A DNA stretch of 64,000 bases from Hornefia butyriciproducens. Its GTDB lineage: Bacteria > Bacillota > Clostridia > Peptostreptococcales > Anaerovoracaceae. Both the position numbers and the translations under genes were made by a program. The notes under the pieces are model-generated. The model saw only the letters and a program-made list of their open reading frames with translations, did no database searches and was not told the origin of the DNA. Positions 1-9,073 of the stretch are shown piece after piece (positions within the stretch are counted from its first letter, which is position 1; every line of letters starts with the position of its first letter). The stretch lies in assembly GCF_009695915.1 (NCBI RefSeq), contig NZ_VUMZ01000003.1, forward strand, positions 186,001 to 250,000, in the 5' to 3' direction.

Positions 1-1
1 G

Positions 2-262
2 ATCACCCGGGCCGTCGGCGCGGAACCGAAAATCGAATCGGACTTTTTCATCGCGCCGGTCATGAAAGATGATATCATTCTCCTCTGTACAGACGGATTG
101 TACGGGGAGGTAAAGAAGAACGATATCGTGAGCAAGCTCTCGGAAGGGAAAACGATGGGAGACACCTGCTACGACCTCATAGAAATGGCCAACATGAACG
201 GAGGCAACGATAACATTACGATAATCTGCTTGAAGATCACGGAGGATGACCTAGATGAGTAA
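2..262 (+). CDS. prpC: PP2C-family serine/threonine phosphatase, C-terminal fragment
   Basis: This is the last 86 codons of a PP2C-type protein phosphatase; the start lies left of the window. The reading frame is open from base 2. It shows the ITRAVG motif and the metal-binding blocks LLCTDGLYG and GGNDNIT near the C terminus, all typical of bacterial Stp/PrpC enzymes. These remove phosphate from serine and threonine residues and counteract the PASTA kinase encoded next door. The stop codon overlaps the kinase start by 8 bases, so the two are probably translationally coupled. The family assignment is firm. The symbol is inferred from the kinase neighbour. Confidence 0.9.
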   Translation: MTRAVGAEPKIESDFFIAPVMKDDIILLCTDGLYGEVKKNDIVSKLSEGKTMGDTCYDLIEMANMNGGNDNITIICLKITEDDLDE

Positions 263-1997
263 CAAATTATTAGTAGGAAGATATGAGCTGATCGAAAAGA
301 TCGGAGAGGGCGGCATGGCCGTTGTGTACAAAGCGAAGGACCGTCTTCTGAATCGTTTTGTCGCGATCAAGATCCTGCGTCCGGAGTATACCAAAGACGC
401 ACAGTTCGTGGACAGCTTCCGCCGGGAATCTCAGGCGGCGGCGGGACTGCAGCATCCGAATATCATCAGCGTCTATGACGTCGGACATGAGGGGAATATC
501 CACTTCATCGTCATGGAGCTTGTGGACGGAAAACCGCTGAGTCAGATCATTAAGGAGCAGGCTCCGATGGATTACCGGCGGGCCATTGAGATCACCAAGG
601 AGGTTGCCTCCGCATTGAGTCTCGCGCACAAGCACAACATCATCCACCGGGACATCAAGCCCCATAACATCATGATTACCACAGAGGGAACCGCCAAGCT
701 GGGCGATTTCGGTATCGCCAAGGCGGTCAGCGATTCCACTCTGACGGAAACCAGCAAGATTATCGGCTCGGTTCATTACTTTTCTCCTGAGCAGGCCCGG
801 GGAGCATACGTGGACGAGCGTTCCGATATCTACTCTCTGGGAATTGTTTTGTACGAGATGCTGACCGGAACGGTTCCGTTCGACGGCGAGAATCCGGTTC
901 AGGTAGCGCTGATGCACATCAATGACGAGATCACTCCGCCCTCCCAGCTCGTTCCGGGAATCCCGCCGCAGCTGGAAAAGCTGGTCATGAAGGCCACAGA
1001 CAAATTCCAGTCCAATCGCTACAGGAACGCGGACGAGATGCTTGCGGAACTGAAAAATATCGAATTCGTGACGAATATGGTCGGTGACTCTGTGTTTGCA
1101 GCCAGCGATAACAGAAATTACAGACCGCAGCAGAATCCTGTTCCAATGGCGGCAGTGCAGGACTCAGATGAGGATATCGACGGGAAAGGCAGAAAGAAGG
1201 GCAAAAAGAAGGGACGGAAAAAATGGCCCGTCATTCTTCTGGTAGCACTTCTGCTGATTGCCGGTATCTTTGGAGTGCTGTTCGCGACGAATACTCTCAG
1301 TTTCGGCAAGGTTACCGTACCGTCTGTAACGGATCTCAGTTATTCAGAAGCCAGAAAGGTGCTGGAGGACGCGGGACTGAAAATCGAGAAGGGCGATAAG
1401 GTCAACAGTGACAGTATCGATGCCGGTAATGTGGCGAAGCAGTCTCCGGCCGCATATACGAAGGTGAAGAAGGGGACTACTGTTGTTGTGAACCTCAGTG
1501 CAGGAAAGAAGACCGGCGCTGTTCCGAATCTGGTCGGAAAATATTATGATAAGGATGAGATCACATCGTATCTGAAGGAAAACGGTGAATTTGAGCTCGG
1601 AAGTGTAGACTATGAAAAGAGCGATAATTATTCCAAGGGACAGATCATTCGTCAGGATCCGAGTGCCAATGCGGTGAAGGAGAAGGGCACCAGCGTGAAT
1701 ATCGTCGTATGCAGCGGTAAAAAGACGGTTGAGGAAACAAAAATTTCAGTGCCTTCTCTGACCGGGCTGAGTTACACTGAGGCAAAGGCCAAGCTGACAA
1801 GCTACGGCCTGACGACAGGCAAGCTTCTGTACGAGGAGAGCACAGTATACAGCAAGGGAACCGTCATGTGGCAGCAGTACGGCGCGGGAACCAAGGTATC
1901 GAAGGGAGCATCGGTCAGTCTGAAGATCAGCAAGGGTGCACCGTCTACAGATACAGACAATCCGGGGAACAATCCGGAAGAGGACTCGGATGATTAA
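255..1997 (+). CDS. prkC: PASTA-domain Ser/Thr protein kinase
   Basis: This 580-residue membrane kinase senses cell-wall fragments and phosphorylates proteins of growth, wall synthesis and dormancy exit. Residues 10-275 form the kinase domain, with glycine loop GEGGMAVVYK, lysine K39, catalytic HRD at 131-133, DFG at 151-153 and SPEQARG. A lysine-rich juxtamembrane stretch precedes one membrane helix near 325-345. Three extracellular PASTA repeats follow, then a short acidic Asp/Asn-rich tail. The length is typical (about 580-690). The phosphatase gene overlaps its start and rsgA follows after a few bases, the classic Bacillota order. Confidence 0.96.
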   Translation: MSNKLLVGRYELIEKIGEGGMAVVYKAKDRLLNRFVAIKILRPEYTKDAQFVDSFRRESQAAAGLQHPNIISVYDVGHEGNIHFIVMELVDGKPLSQIIKEQAPMDYRRAIEITKEVASALSLAHKHNIIHRDIKPHNIMITTEGTAKLGDFGIAKAVSDSTLTETSKIIGSVHYFSPEQARGAYVDERSDIYSLGIVLYEMLTGTVPFDGENPVQVALMHINDEITPPSQLVPGIPPQLEKLVMKATDKFQSNRYRNADEMLAELKNIEFVTNMVGDSVFAASDNRNYRPQQNPVPMAAVQDSDEDIDGKGRKKGKKKGRKKWPVILLVALLLIAGIFGVLFATNTLSFGKVTVPSVTDLSYSEARKVLEDAGLKIEKGDKVNSDSIDAGNVAKQSPAAYTKVKKGTTVVVNLSAGKKTGAVPNLVGKYYDKDEITSYLKENGEFELGSVDYEKSDNYSKGQIIRQDPSANAVKEKGTSVNIVVCSGKKTVEETKISVPSLTGLSYTEAKAKLTSYGLTTGKLLYEESTVYSKGTVMWQQYGAGTKVSKGASVSLKISKGAPSTDTDNPGNNPEEDSDD

Positions 1998-2012
1998 GGA
2001 GCCGTGCGCCTG

Positions 2013-2888
2013 ATGAAGGGAAGAATTATAAAAGGAATCGGAGGATTCTATTATATCAGTACAGAACAGGGAATCGTCAGGACTCGCGGCAGAGGGATTT
2101 TCCGGAAAGAGGGCATCACCCCCATGGTTGGAGACCTTGTGGAGATCGAGGTACTGGAGGACGGCGACGGAGTCGTCAATGCAGTTGAACCCCGCAGAAA
2201 TCAGTTTTCCCGACCGCCTGTCGTCAATGTCGACTGCATGGTGATTGTGTTTGCTCCGGCAGAGCCATCGCCGAATTTCGATGTAATCGATAAGTTCCTG
2301 ATTACGGCGGAGAGCAAAGGAGTAACGCCTGTTCTCTGTATGAACAAAAAAGATCTGGTTTCGGAGGAAGAGGCGGAGGAACTGACCTCGCGCTACAGAG
2401 GCGTCTATCCCGTTTTGCGGGTCAGCGCCTGTACCGGAGAGGGAATAGCGGAACTGAAAACGGAGATCTCCGGAAAAGCCTCCGCATTGGCCGGTCCTTC
2501 CGGCGTAGGGAAATCCAGCATCACGAATCTGCTTATTCCAGACGCCGGTATGGAGACATCCGGTTTGAGTCACAAGACGGGGAGAGGACGACATACGACG
2601 AGACATGTGGAAATCTTCAGGCTTTCCGGCGGCGGCATGCTGTATGATACGCCGGGGTTTACATCTTTCGACTTATCTGATGTGACGGAGGACGAGCTGG
2701 ATTCCTGCTATCCGGAAATCTGCGAGCGTCTTGGAAGCTGCAGGTTCGACGATTGTCATCACATCCATGAACCGGGATGCGTAATCCGGGAGGCGGTGTC
2801 CCGCGGGGAGATTCATCCCCTGCGCTATGAATCCTATATCCGCAATTTCGAGGAACTGAAGGAAAAGAGGAGGAATATATATGGCTAA
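2013..2888 (+). CDS. rsgA: Ribosome small subunit-dependent GTPase RsgA
   Basis: RsgA is a circularly permuted GTPase that helps mature the 30S ribosomal subunit. The protein has 291 residues from the ATG at 2013, which sits 11 bases after AAGGAG. An in-frame GTG at 2004 is too close to that site, and MKGRIIKGIGG matches the usual N terminus. An OB-fold covers about 1-65. The permuted GTPase motifs follow: NKKD at 111-114, GPSGVGKSS at 161-169 and DTPG at 212-215. The C terminus has a zinc site with C243, C248, H250 and C256. Its end overlaps rpe by 8 bases. Confidence 0.96.
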   Translation: MKGRIIKGIGGFYYISTEQGIVRTRGRGIFRKEGITPMVGDLVEIEVLEDGDGVVNAVEPRRNQFSRPPVVNVDCMVIVFAPAEPSPNFDVIDKFLITAESKGVTPVLCMNKKDLVSEEEAEELTSRYRGVYPVLRVSACTGEGIAELKTEISGKASALAGPSGVGKSSITNLLIPDAGMETSGLSHKTGRGRHTTRHVEIFRLSGGGMLYDTPGFTSFDLSDVTEDELDSCYPEICERLGSCRFDDCHHIHEPGCVIREAVSRGEIHPLRYESYIRNFEELKEKRRNIYG

Positions 2889-3540
2889 GCTATCACCATC
2901 TATTCTGTCGGCTGATTTTGCCAGACTGGGTGAACAGACGGAAATTGTCTCGGCGGCCGGAGCCGATTATATGCATATCGACGTTATGGACGGGCATTTC
3001 GTGCCGAATATCAGTTTCGGAGCATCTGTGATGAAGAGTCTGAATGATTTCGAGACCGCTCCTTATGACGTTCATCTGATGATTGAGGATCCGGATCGGT
3101 ATCTCGGCGATTTTGTTACGGAGAAGACGGAATTCATCACTGTTCATCAGGAAGCGTGTCCGCATCTGAACCGCACGGTGGAGCATATCCGTTCCTATGG
3201 AGTCGGAGCCGGGGTGGCTGTCAATCCGGCGACGCCCATCTGCATGCTGGAGGATATTCTGGAATATGCGGATCTGATTCTTGTAATGACAGTTAACCCG
3301 GGCTTCGGCGGACAGTCTTTCATCCGCTCCTGTATGAAAAAAGTTCGGAAGCTCGTGGAGATCCGGGAAAAGTATGGCTGTGAATTCGAGATTGAGATCG
3401 ATGGAGGAGCCAAACTCGAGAATGCAGAGGAAATTGTAGAGGCGGGGACGGATATCGTCGTTGCGGGATCCGCGGTCTTCGGTGCAGAGGATCTTTCGCA
3501 GCGTGTCCGGGAGTTCCGACAGAAGCTGGGCACTGAATAA
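2881..3540 (+). CDS. rpe: Ribulose-phosphate 3-epimerase
   Basis: This cytosolic TIM-barrel enzyme interconverts ribulose 5-phosphate and xylulose 5-phosphate in the pentose phosphate pathway. The protein has 219 residues, the usual length. Diagnostic blocks are SPSILSADF at the N terminus, HIDVMDGHFVPN (metal ligands H32, D34), H65, VNPGFGGQSF near 138-147, and the catalytic IDGG with D174. It is the last gene of the phosphatase-kinase-rsgA cluster. In many relatives a thiamine pyrophosphokinase gene follows, but here a terminator comes directly after the stop. Confidence 0.97.
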   Translation: MAKLSPSILSADFARLGEQTEIVSAAGADYMHIDVMDGHFVPNISFGASVMKSLNDFETAPYDVHLMIEDPDRYLGDFVTEKTEFITVHQEACPHLNRTVEHIRSYGVGAGVAVNPATPICMLEDILEYADLILVMTVNPGFGGQSFIRSCMKKVRKLVEIREKYGCEFEIEIDGGAKLENAEEIVEAGTDIVVAGSAVFGAEDLSQRVREFRQKLGTE

Positions 3541-3557
3541 ATAAACGAATACGGCAG

Positions 3558-3586
3558 GGGCTGTCTCAAAGGAGGGCAGCCCTTTT
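3558..3586 (+). terminator. Rho-independent terminator after rpe
   Basis: GGGCTG (3558-3563) pairs with CAGCCC (3577-3582), followed by TTTT. It lies 18 bases after the rpe stop and probably ends the phosphatase-kinase-rsgA-rpe transcript. Confidence 0.7.
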
Positions 3587-3645
3587 CGTATGCCGGGTGC
3601 GCAGTTCTGCCAGGTCCTCGTCGCAGACGCGGGGATTTATTATGC

Positions 3646-3712
3646 AATAAAAATCCGGAACGCAGGGGAAGAAAACTTTGCTGATGTCTTCCCCACAGCG
3701 TTCCGAATTTTT
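3646..3712 (-). terminator. Terminator of the penicillin-binding protein gene
   Basis: GGAACGC (3657-3663) pairs with GCGTTCC (3698-3704). An inner stem of GGGGAAGA (3665-3672) with TCTTCCCC (3687-3694) extends it. On the minus strand the hairpin is followed by GGATTTTTTATT. A T-run on the other side could let it act in both directions. Confidence 0.8.
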
Positions 3713-3724
3713 TCTGACGGCAGA

Positions 3725-6469
3725 TCATTCGTCGTCATCGTCGTCGGTGTTATTTCCGTTGTTTGTATTATTGTTTCCGTTGTTGGCCGGCGTGTTGTTA
3801 TTGTTATTATTGTTCCCGTTATTGTTCGGGGCCTTCTTGTTGTCGTCGTTATCGTTGCCGGTGTTATTGCCGGTTGTACTTCTGCCGGTGGAATAGCCGC
3901 TGTAGCTGTACGTCCCCTTGACGTAGTATTCTCCGTTGACATACTGAACATCGCCGGGCATTCCTTTGTACGAGCCCTTGACTGCTTCCGGAAGCTGATT
4001 CATGATCTTGCCCCACAGAGACGCCGCGTAGCCGGACATGCTGGTGAGAGAGATGTTGATATCATTTCCGATCCAGAGTGCTCCGGTGTAGTTCTGCGTG
4101 AAACCGTCGAACCAGATATCATACTGGTTACTGGTGGTTCCTGTTTTACCTCCGGCCTGCGTACCCGTGACCGCAGCGGCTGTACCGGTACCGCCGGACA
4201 CAACGCCCTTCAGCAGGTTGGTCATGATCCAGGCAACTCCCTTGTCGAGTACCCGAACCTTGCTGGTGGTCTTGGTGATCAGGGTGTTCCCGTCGCCGTC
4301 TGTGACCTTGGTATAACAGATCGGCGTCTTGGCTCGGGTTCCGTTGTTCGGGAAGGTGGTAAAGGCGTTGGCCATTTCCAGTGTGGTGACGCCCTTGGTC
4401 TGTCCGCCGAGAGCGAGAGCTGCGGCGTTCAGGTCGTTGGTGCTGCCGGTGGTCACCAGCGTCGTGATTCCGAATTTCTTGACCATCTTGACGGAGTAGT
4501 CCACGCCGACCTGCATGAAGATCTTATACGCGCAGGTGTTGATAGAGTTCCGCAGCGCAGAGCGGAAGGTCTGTCTGCCGCTGTAGGAGCCGGATGCGTT
4601 GGCAGGCCATGTGGTGCCGTTGTTGGTGGTCCGCTCGTCCACAACGGTAGAGCCTGCGGTGATGTAGTCACCCCATCCGCTGGTGCCTTGGCTGTCAATG
4701 TTATAGTTGACAAAGGTATGCTTCTTTCCTTCGCGCATTTCCTCCACACTCTGCTGGAGCGCCGCGCCGTATACCGCCAGAGGCTTGATCGAGGAACCGG
4801 ACTGCCGCGGCTCGGTCGCTCTGTTGTAGAGCATTTTGCCCCGGGTCTTTCTTCCGCCGACCATCGCCTTAATCTCACCGGTGCTGTTTTCAATAATCGT
4901 CATTGCGGCCTGAGGCTGCACGACCTTCTGATTTACTGTGTAACCGTCCTTTGTGATATAATAGCGTCCGTTTTTCTTATGGAAGAATTTCTTTCCAGCC
5001 TTGCTTGTCACGAACTTGGCTGATACGATTACGTTCCCTTTGCTGTCGAGGGTCTTGTATTGCTGAGGAATATTGATATATCCGCCGGAGATGGCATACA
5101 GTTTTCCGTTCGCCCACTGATACATGGTGGGGAACTCGATGCTGTAATCCGTCTGGCCGTTGGCGGTCGTTTTGTAAACATTCAGCCGCCTGTTGGCCTT
5201 GATGGTCAGGGAATTATCGGAATTCTTTGTGATCTCACCGGATTTGAAGGTGAACCGGCCGTTGCTGATGTAGTTGCTGTATTTGTACATTGCCACAACA
5301 CCGTTTTTGTTCAGAATATTTCCGTTGCCATCGTAACTGATATTTGTGATCGAAGGGAAATTCGCGTCGTTGCGGAATTCCTTCTGAATGGTTTTCTGCG
5401 CCTTAAGATCCAGAGTGGAGTAGATCTTCAGACCTCCCTTATATACTTTGTCCCAGGCATCGTCATAACTGAGATCCTGTTTGTCCTGCAGATCAGAGAT
5501 GACCTGCTCCACCACGTAGTCAGTGAAATAGGCGATACCTGAGCTGTTTGCGTTGAAGTTGACGTGCAGCATCTTCTTCAGGCTGGTGCCGGTGGCCTTT
5601 TTGTACTGGGCGGAGGTGATGTACCCTTGTTCCTTCATCAGCGCCAGACAGGTATCGCGGCGGTCCTTGCTGGTGTCGTTCATGACATATGTTCCTTCAC
5701 TGTTACGCTTCAGAACGGTGCCGCTGCCGGGCGTCGCGTCAGAGTCCAGAAGTTCTACCAGAGCATAGTTGGACGGTGCCTGGGGAAGAGCTGCCAGCGC
5801 CGCACACTGTGCCAACGTCAGTTTCTGAACATGCTTTCCGAAGTAGGCCTCGGACGCAGCCTCTACGCCGTAGCTTCCGAAACCGAGGTTAATGGTATTC
5901 AGATATGCTTCCATAATCTGCTTCTTGCTCAGGTTGCGCTCAAGTTTCACGGTATACCATGCCTCGATGATCTTCCTCTTCATCGTGTGCTGAGACATGG
6001 AGGATGTCAGATAGACGTTCCGCGCCAGTTGCTGTGTGATGGTACTGGTTCCGCTGACCTGGCCGCCCGATGTGATGGAACTTTTAATCGCGCCCATGAC
6101 GCGGATGAAGTTGAAACCGTGATGCTTCCAGAAGGTTTTATCCTCCAGCGCAACAAAGGCGTTGACAAGGTTTTCCGGAAGATCGTCGTATTTCACGTTC
6201 ACGCGGTTCTGATCGGAGTATACGGTATCTACTTTCTTCCCGTTCTGATCGTAGATCACTGAGGCTTCACTGAGCGTCTCATAGATCTTGCTGGTGTCGA
6301 TTTTCGGCGCAGTGGCAATACATACTACGGCATAGATGACCGTAGCAACAATGAGAGCCAGAATCACCAGAAGAATGATCTTAATGATATTCTTCGGTGT
6401 GAGCGCCAGCTCCCGTTTCCCGATTTTCAAGGATTTACCACTGGTTGCTTTATACTTGTCACTTCGCAT
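3725..6469 (-). CDS. Class A penicillin-binding protein (PBP1A type)
   Basis: This bifunctional peptidoglycan synthase of 914 residues polymerises glycan strands and cross-links peptides. It has a short basic cytoplasmic N terminus, one membrane helix near 28-50 and a GT51 glycosyltransferase domain (EDKTFWKHHG, then TITQQLARN). The penicillin-binding transpeptidase has SxxK as SGSSIK near residue 560, SxN within RNSINT, and KTGTT. The C-terminal 60 residues are Gly/Ser/Tyr-rich, then poly-Asn, ending in Asp. That low-complexity tail shows as GTT/ATT-rich DNA on the plus strand. The gene stands alone, with its own promoter and a strong terminator. Confidence 0.95.
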   Translation of the reverse strand: MRSDKYKATSGKSLKIGKRELALTPKNIIKIILLVILALIVATVIYAVVCIATAPKIDTSKIYETLSEASVIYDQNGKKVDTVYSDQNRVNVKYDDLPENLVNAFVALEDKTFWKHHGFNFIRVMGAIKSSITSGGQVSGTSTITQQLARNVYLTSSMSQHTMKRKIIEAWYTVKLERNLSKKQIMEAYLNTINLGFGSYGVEAASEAYFGKHVQKLTLAQCAALAALPQAPSNYALVELLDSDATPGSGTVLKRNSEGTYVMNDTSKDRRDTCLALMKEQGYITSAQYKKATGTSLKKMLHVNFNANSSGIAYFTDYVVEQVISDLQDKQDLSYDDAWDKVYKGGLKIYSTLDLKAQKTIQKEFRNDANFPSITNISYDGNGNILNKNGVVAMYKYSNYISNGRFTFKSGEITKNSDNSLTIKANRRLNVYKTTANGQTDYSIEFPTMYQWANGKLYAISGGYINIPQQYKTLDSKGNVIVSAKFVTSKAGKKFFHKKNGRYYITKDGYTVNQKVVQPQAAMTIIENSTGEIKAMVGGRKTRGKMLYNRATEPRQSGSSIKPLAVYGAALQQSVEEMREGKKHTFVNYNIDSQGTSGWGDYITAGSTVVDERTTNNGTTWPANASGSYSGRQTFRSALRNSINTCAYKIFMQVGVDYSVKMVKKFGITTLVTTGSTNDLNAAALALGGQTKGVTTLEMANAFTTFPNNGTRAKTPICYTKVTDGDGNTLITKTTSKVRVLDKGVAWIMTNLLKGVVSGGTGTAAAVTGTQAGGKTGTTSNQYDIWFDGFTQNYTGALWIGNDINISLTSMSGYAASLWGKIMNQLPEAVKGSYKGMPGDVQYVNGEYYVKGTYSYSGYSTGRSTTGNNTGNDNDDNKKAPNNNGNNNNNNNTPANNGNNNTNNGNNTDDDDDE

Positions 6470-6521
6470 ATTAAACTTTCCCCTTTTTCATTTCCCTGGT
6501 TATTTCAAAATATACATCGAC

Positions 6522-6550
6522 ATTATACCATATAAGGGTTGTAAAGTTAA
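6522..6550 (-). promoter_or_regulatory. SigA-type promoter of the penicillin-binding protein gene
   Basis: On the minus strand TTAACT (6550-6545) is followed after 17 bases by a perfect TATAAT (6527-6522), 53 bases before the start codon. An AAAGGGG ribosome site lies between. Confidence 0.7.
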
Positions 6551-6588
6551 GATTTTTCTGGGGTTCCAAAGAAATCTTCAGAAATGGG

Positions 6589-6617
6589 TTGAAAACTGGA
6601 AAAAAATGTAATAAAAT
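6589..6617 (+). promoter_or_regulatory. SigA-type promoter of comEC
   Basis: TTGAAA (6589-6594), a 17-base spacer and TAAAAT (6612-6617) lie 32 bases before the comEC start. The promoter is divergent from that of the penicillin-binding protein gene. Confidence 0.65.
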
Positions 6618-6649
6618 TAAGATGTCGATTGATTCTTATGGAGGAAACC

Positions 6650-8884
6650 ATGAGAAGAAAATTAACCGGCGCGGCACTGATGCTGATCGTCGGGATTGCA
6701 GCCGGGCATTTCTCCCGTCTCGTGTCCCTGGGTGTCATTCTTCCCGCCGCTTTTTTTATTCGGAGAACAAAGTCTGACCGGCGAGATCTGGCGGTCTTCC
6801 TTCTGCTGTTCTATGTGTGCGGTGTGCTCTGCCTGATTTCGTCGGATATCGCCTGGGCCGGAGGTGCAGAATATAACGGTAACGAGGTCTGCCCCATGGA
6901 GGCGGAGGTTCTCAGTGTCGAATCGGAAGACACGGGGATACGGATGGAGTGCCGGCTTATTTCATATAATGGAAGAAAGGTGCCGCTCCTTCTGCGGCAG
7001 AAAATCCTGCTGCACAGTTATGCTCCTGTGAAAGAGAACTGGAGGCTCACCGGCCGACGCGTCTTCTTTCATGGCCGTCTGTCTGCGCCGGATTCCGCCG
7101 GAAATCCCAGATGCTTCAACTACAGGATGTATCTCCGGAGCCGGGGAATCAGCCATATCGGCACGGTAAATGCCTTCCGTCTTCGTCCCTCCGGAGGGAT
7201 TCATCCGCTGTCTTTCAGTAAGCGCCGGATTCTGGGAATCAGAGAACGTTTTATGGCACGTCTTTCCTGTGATGAGGAAACAAAGGGTGTCGTCCGGGGT
7301 CTGTTGTTCGGCGATACATCTGCGATGGATGAGCAGATATATGAAGACTTTCAGTCAAACGGCACTGCCCATGTGCTGGCGGTCAGCGGCCTGCATATCG
7401 GAGTGCTCTACGGCGTATACCGCCGCCTCACGAGGAAAAGAAAATCTGTTCCCGCAACCGCCGGCCTTGTCTTTTTTCTTTTCTTTTACGGAACGATGAC
7501 TCTGTGGTCCGTTTCAGTGACACGGGCGGTGCTGCTGATTCTGCTTGTGGTGCTTGGAGATGCGCTGGACCGCAGGTACGATCTGCTGTGCGCACTGTCG
7601 CTGACGGCGATGCTGGTTCTTCTTCATCAGCCGTATGCGCTGTTTGGTGCAGGCTTTCAGATGTCGTTTCTGGCGGTGATCTTTATCAATTTCCTGACGC
7701 CGGCACTGAAGCGGTATATTCCCGAGGAAACGGCGGCGATGCTGGCGGTGCAGGGTGGAATGATTCCGTATACTGCCTATATGTTCAACTATATCCCGCT
7801 GCTTTCGCTGCTGTGCAATATTCCCGTCATCTTCCTGCTCTCCATCGCGGTTCCCGCGGGACTGGCGGCCCTGCTGATATCCGTGGCCGCGGGAACACCG
7901 GGGATTCCCGGCGAGGTGTTCTGCGGCATCGTACAGATGATGACCTGCTGCAACAGACTGCTGTCGCAGCAGGGACTGTTTTCCATCGATGTCGTATCGC
8001 CGCCTCTGGCACTGGTCGCGGCGGTCTATCTGTGCGTATTGTTCTTTGTTTCCGAAACATGTTCTGTCCGGCGGAATCGCAGAGACAGAAATTTTCTGCG
8101 GACGGCGGCCGTGTGTATTCTGGGGGTTTCACTGATCTTCGCGACCGGGGATCGGACGCCTTTTGACGACGCCTGTGCGGTGATGGTAGACGTGGGGCAG
8201 GGAGACTGCATGCATATCAGAACCGCCGGCGGTGCAGACATTCTTCTGGATGGGGGCGGACGAAAGGAATATAATGTTGGAAAAAAGATCCTGAAGCCTT
8301 ATCTTTTGAAAAATCGTCACAGGCAGGTGGATCTGGCTCTGGCGACGCATCTCCATACGGACCATTACCGGGGACTGAAGGAACTGAAGGAGGTCTATCC
8401 GGTACGCAGAACGGTTCTCAGCGGAAACGCGGGACAGCGGATTGATCTGGGAAATGGAGAAGCTGTTGAAATTCTGTGGCCGATACAGCGGGATGACAGT
8501 GTGGAGGATGAGAACCGTAACAGCATGATTTTCCGTGTCACGGTGCGGGGAATTCGGATTCTTGTCACCGGTGATATCACCGGCGAGGGAGAGCGGATGC
8601 TGCTGGAACGGTACATGGGCACCGATGCGCTGAAATGCGATGTGCTGAAGGTGGCTCATCATGGAAGCCGTTATTCCTCTACCCGGGAATTTTTGAAGGC
8701 TGCGTCCCCGAAAATTGCGGTTATCGGCGTGGGACGCAATACTTACGGCCATCCCGCTGAAGAAACCCTGCGCAGGCTGGAGGACTGCGGCGTCCGGGTG
8801 TTTCGGACAGATCGGCAGGGCGCTGTGGGAATTATCGCGAAAAAGAACGGGCTGGAGGTGGTGACGAACTGGCGTGGGCCCTGA
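6650..8884 (+). CDS. comEC: DNA internalization competence protein ComEC/Rec2
   Basis: ComEC forms the membrane channel that carries single-stranded DNA into the cell during transformation. The ATG at 6650 is chosen because GGAGG ends 5 bases upstream; an in-frame TTG at 6629 has no such site. The 744-residue protein has N-terminal membrane helices with an OB-like DUF4131 region. The central Competence domain (VLAVSGLHIGVLYG) has many helices. The C terminus is a metallo-beta-lactamase fold with HLHTDH (H567, H569, D571, H572), VTGDI and VAHHGS, thought to degrade the non-transported strand. holA follows, the usual partner. Whether this organism is transformable is unknown. Confidence 0.95.
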   Translation: MRRKLTGAALMLIVGIAAGHFSRLVSLGVILPAAFFIRRTKSDRRDLAVFLLLFYVCGVLCLISSDIAWAGGAEYNGNEVCPMEAEVLSVESEDTGIRMECRLISYNGRKVPLLLRQKILLHSYAPVKENWRLTGRRVFFHGRLSAPDSAGNPRCFNYRMYLRSRGISHIGTVNAFRLRPSGGIHPLSFSKRRILGIRERFMARLSCDEETKGVVRGLLFGDTSAMDEQIYEDFQSNGTAHVLAVSGLHIGVLYGVYRRLTRKRKSVPATAGLVFFLFFYGTMTLWSVSVTRAVLLILLVVLGDALDRRYDLLCALSLTAMLVLLHQPYALFGAGFQMSFLAVIFINFLTPALKRYIPEETAAMLAVQGGMIPYTAYMFNYIPLLSLLCNIPVIFLLSIAVPAGLAALLISVAAGTPGIPGEVFCGIVQMMTCCNRLLSQQGLFSIDVVSPPLALVAAVYLCVLFFVSETCSVRRNRRDRNFLRTAAVCILGVSLIFATGDRTPFDDACAVMVDVGQGDCMHIRTAGGADILLDGGGRKEYNVGKKILKPYLLKNRHRQVDLALATHLHTDHYRGLKELKEVYPVRRTVLSGNAGQRIDLGNGEAVEILWPIQRDDSVEDENRNSMIFRVTVRGIRILVTGDITGEGERMLLERYMGTDALKCDVLKVAHHGSRYSSTREFLKAASPKIAVIGVGRNTYGHPAEETLRRLEDCGVRVFRTDRQGAVGIIAKKNGLEVVTNWRGP

Positions 8885-8954
8885 ACTGACCGAATAACAG
8901 ATGCGGACCTGAAACCGGTCAGCCCGCAGGTGCGGATCCGGATGAAAATCCCGC

Positions 8955-8983
8955 TTGCTTTCTCAGTGAAAGATGTATAAACT
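8955..8983 (+). promoter_or_regulatory. Possible weak promoter before holA
   Basis: TTGCTT (8955-8960), 17 bases, then TAAACT (8978-8983) lie in the 189-base gap between comEC and holA. The rest of the gap has GC-rich GGCCGGGCT and GGCGGGCGGGC stretches before TTTTG that may form a weak hairpin. The match is modest and other readings are possible. Confidence 0.3.
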
Positions 8984-9073
8984 ATTCATTACAGGGCCGG
9001 GCTCGACAGGCGGGCGGGCTTTTGTCGTATTCGCCTGCAGCTGCCTGCGGCCGAAGGAAGGAAAGGAACATTT

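Noticed and set aside
3590-5023. Long open frame on the plus strand opposite the penicillin-binding protein
   Set aside because: It is the mirror of a strongly coding minus-strand gene; the Val/Ile-rich start is the reverse of poly-Asn codons, and it has no ribosome site or family motif.
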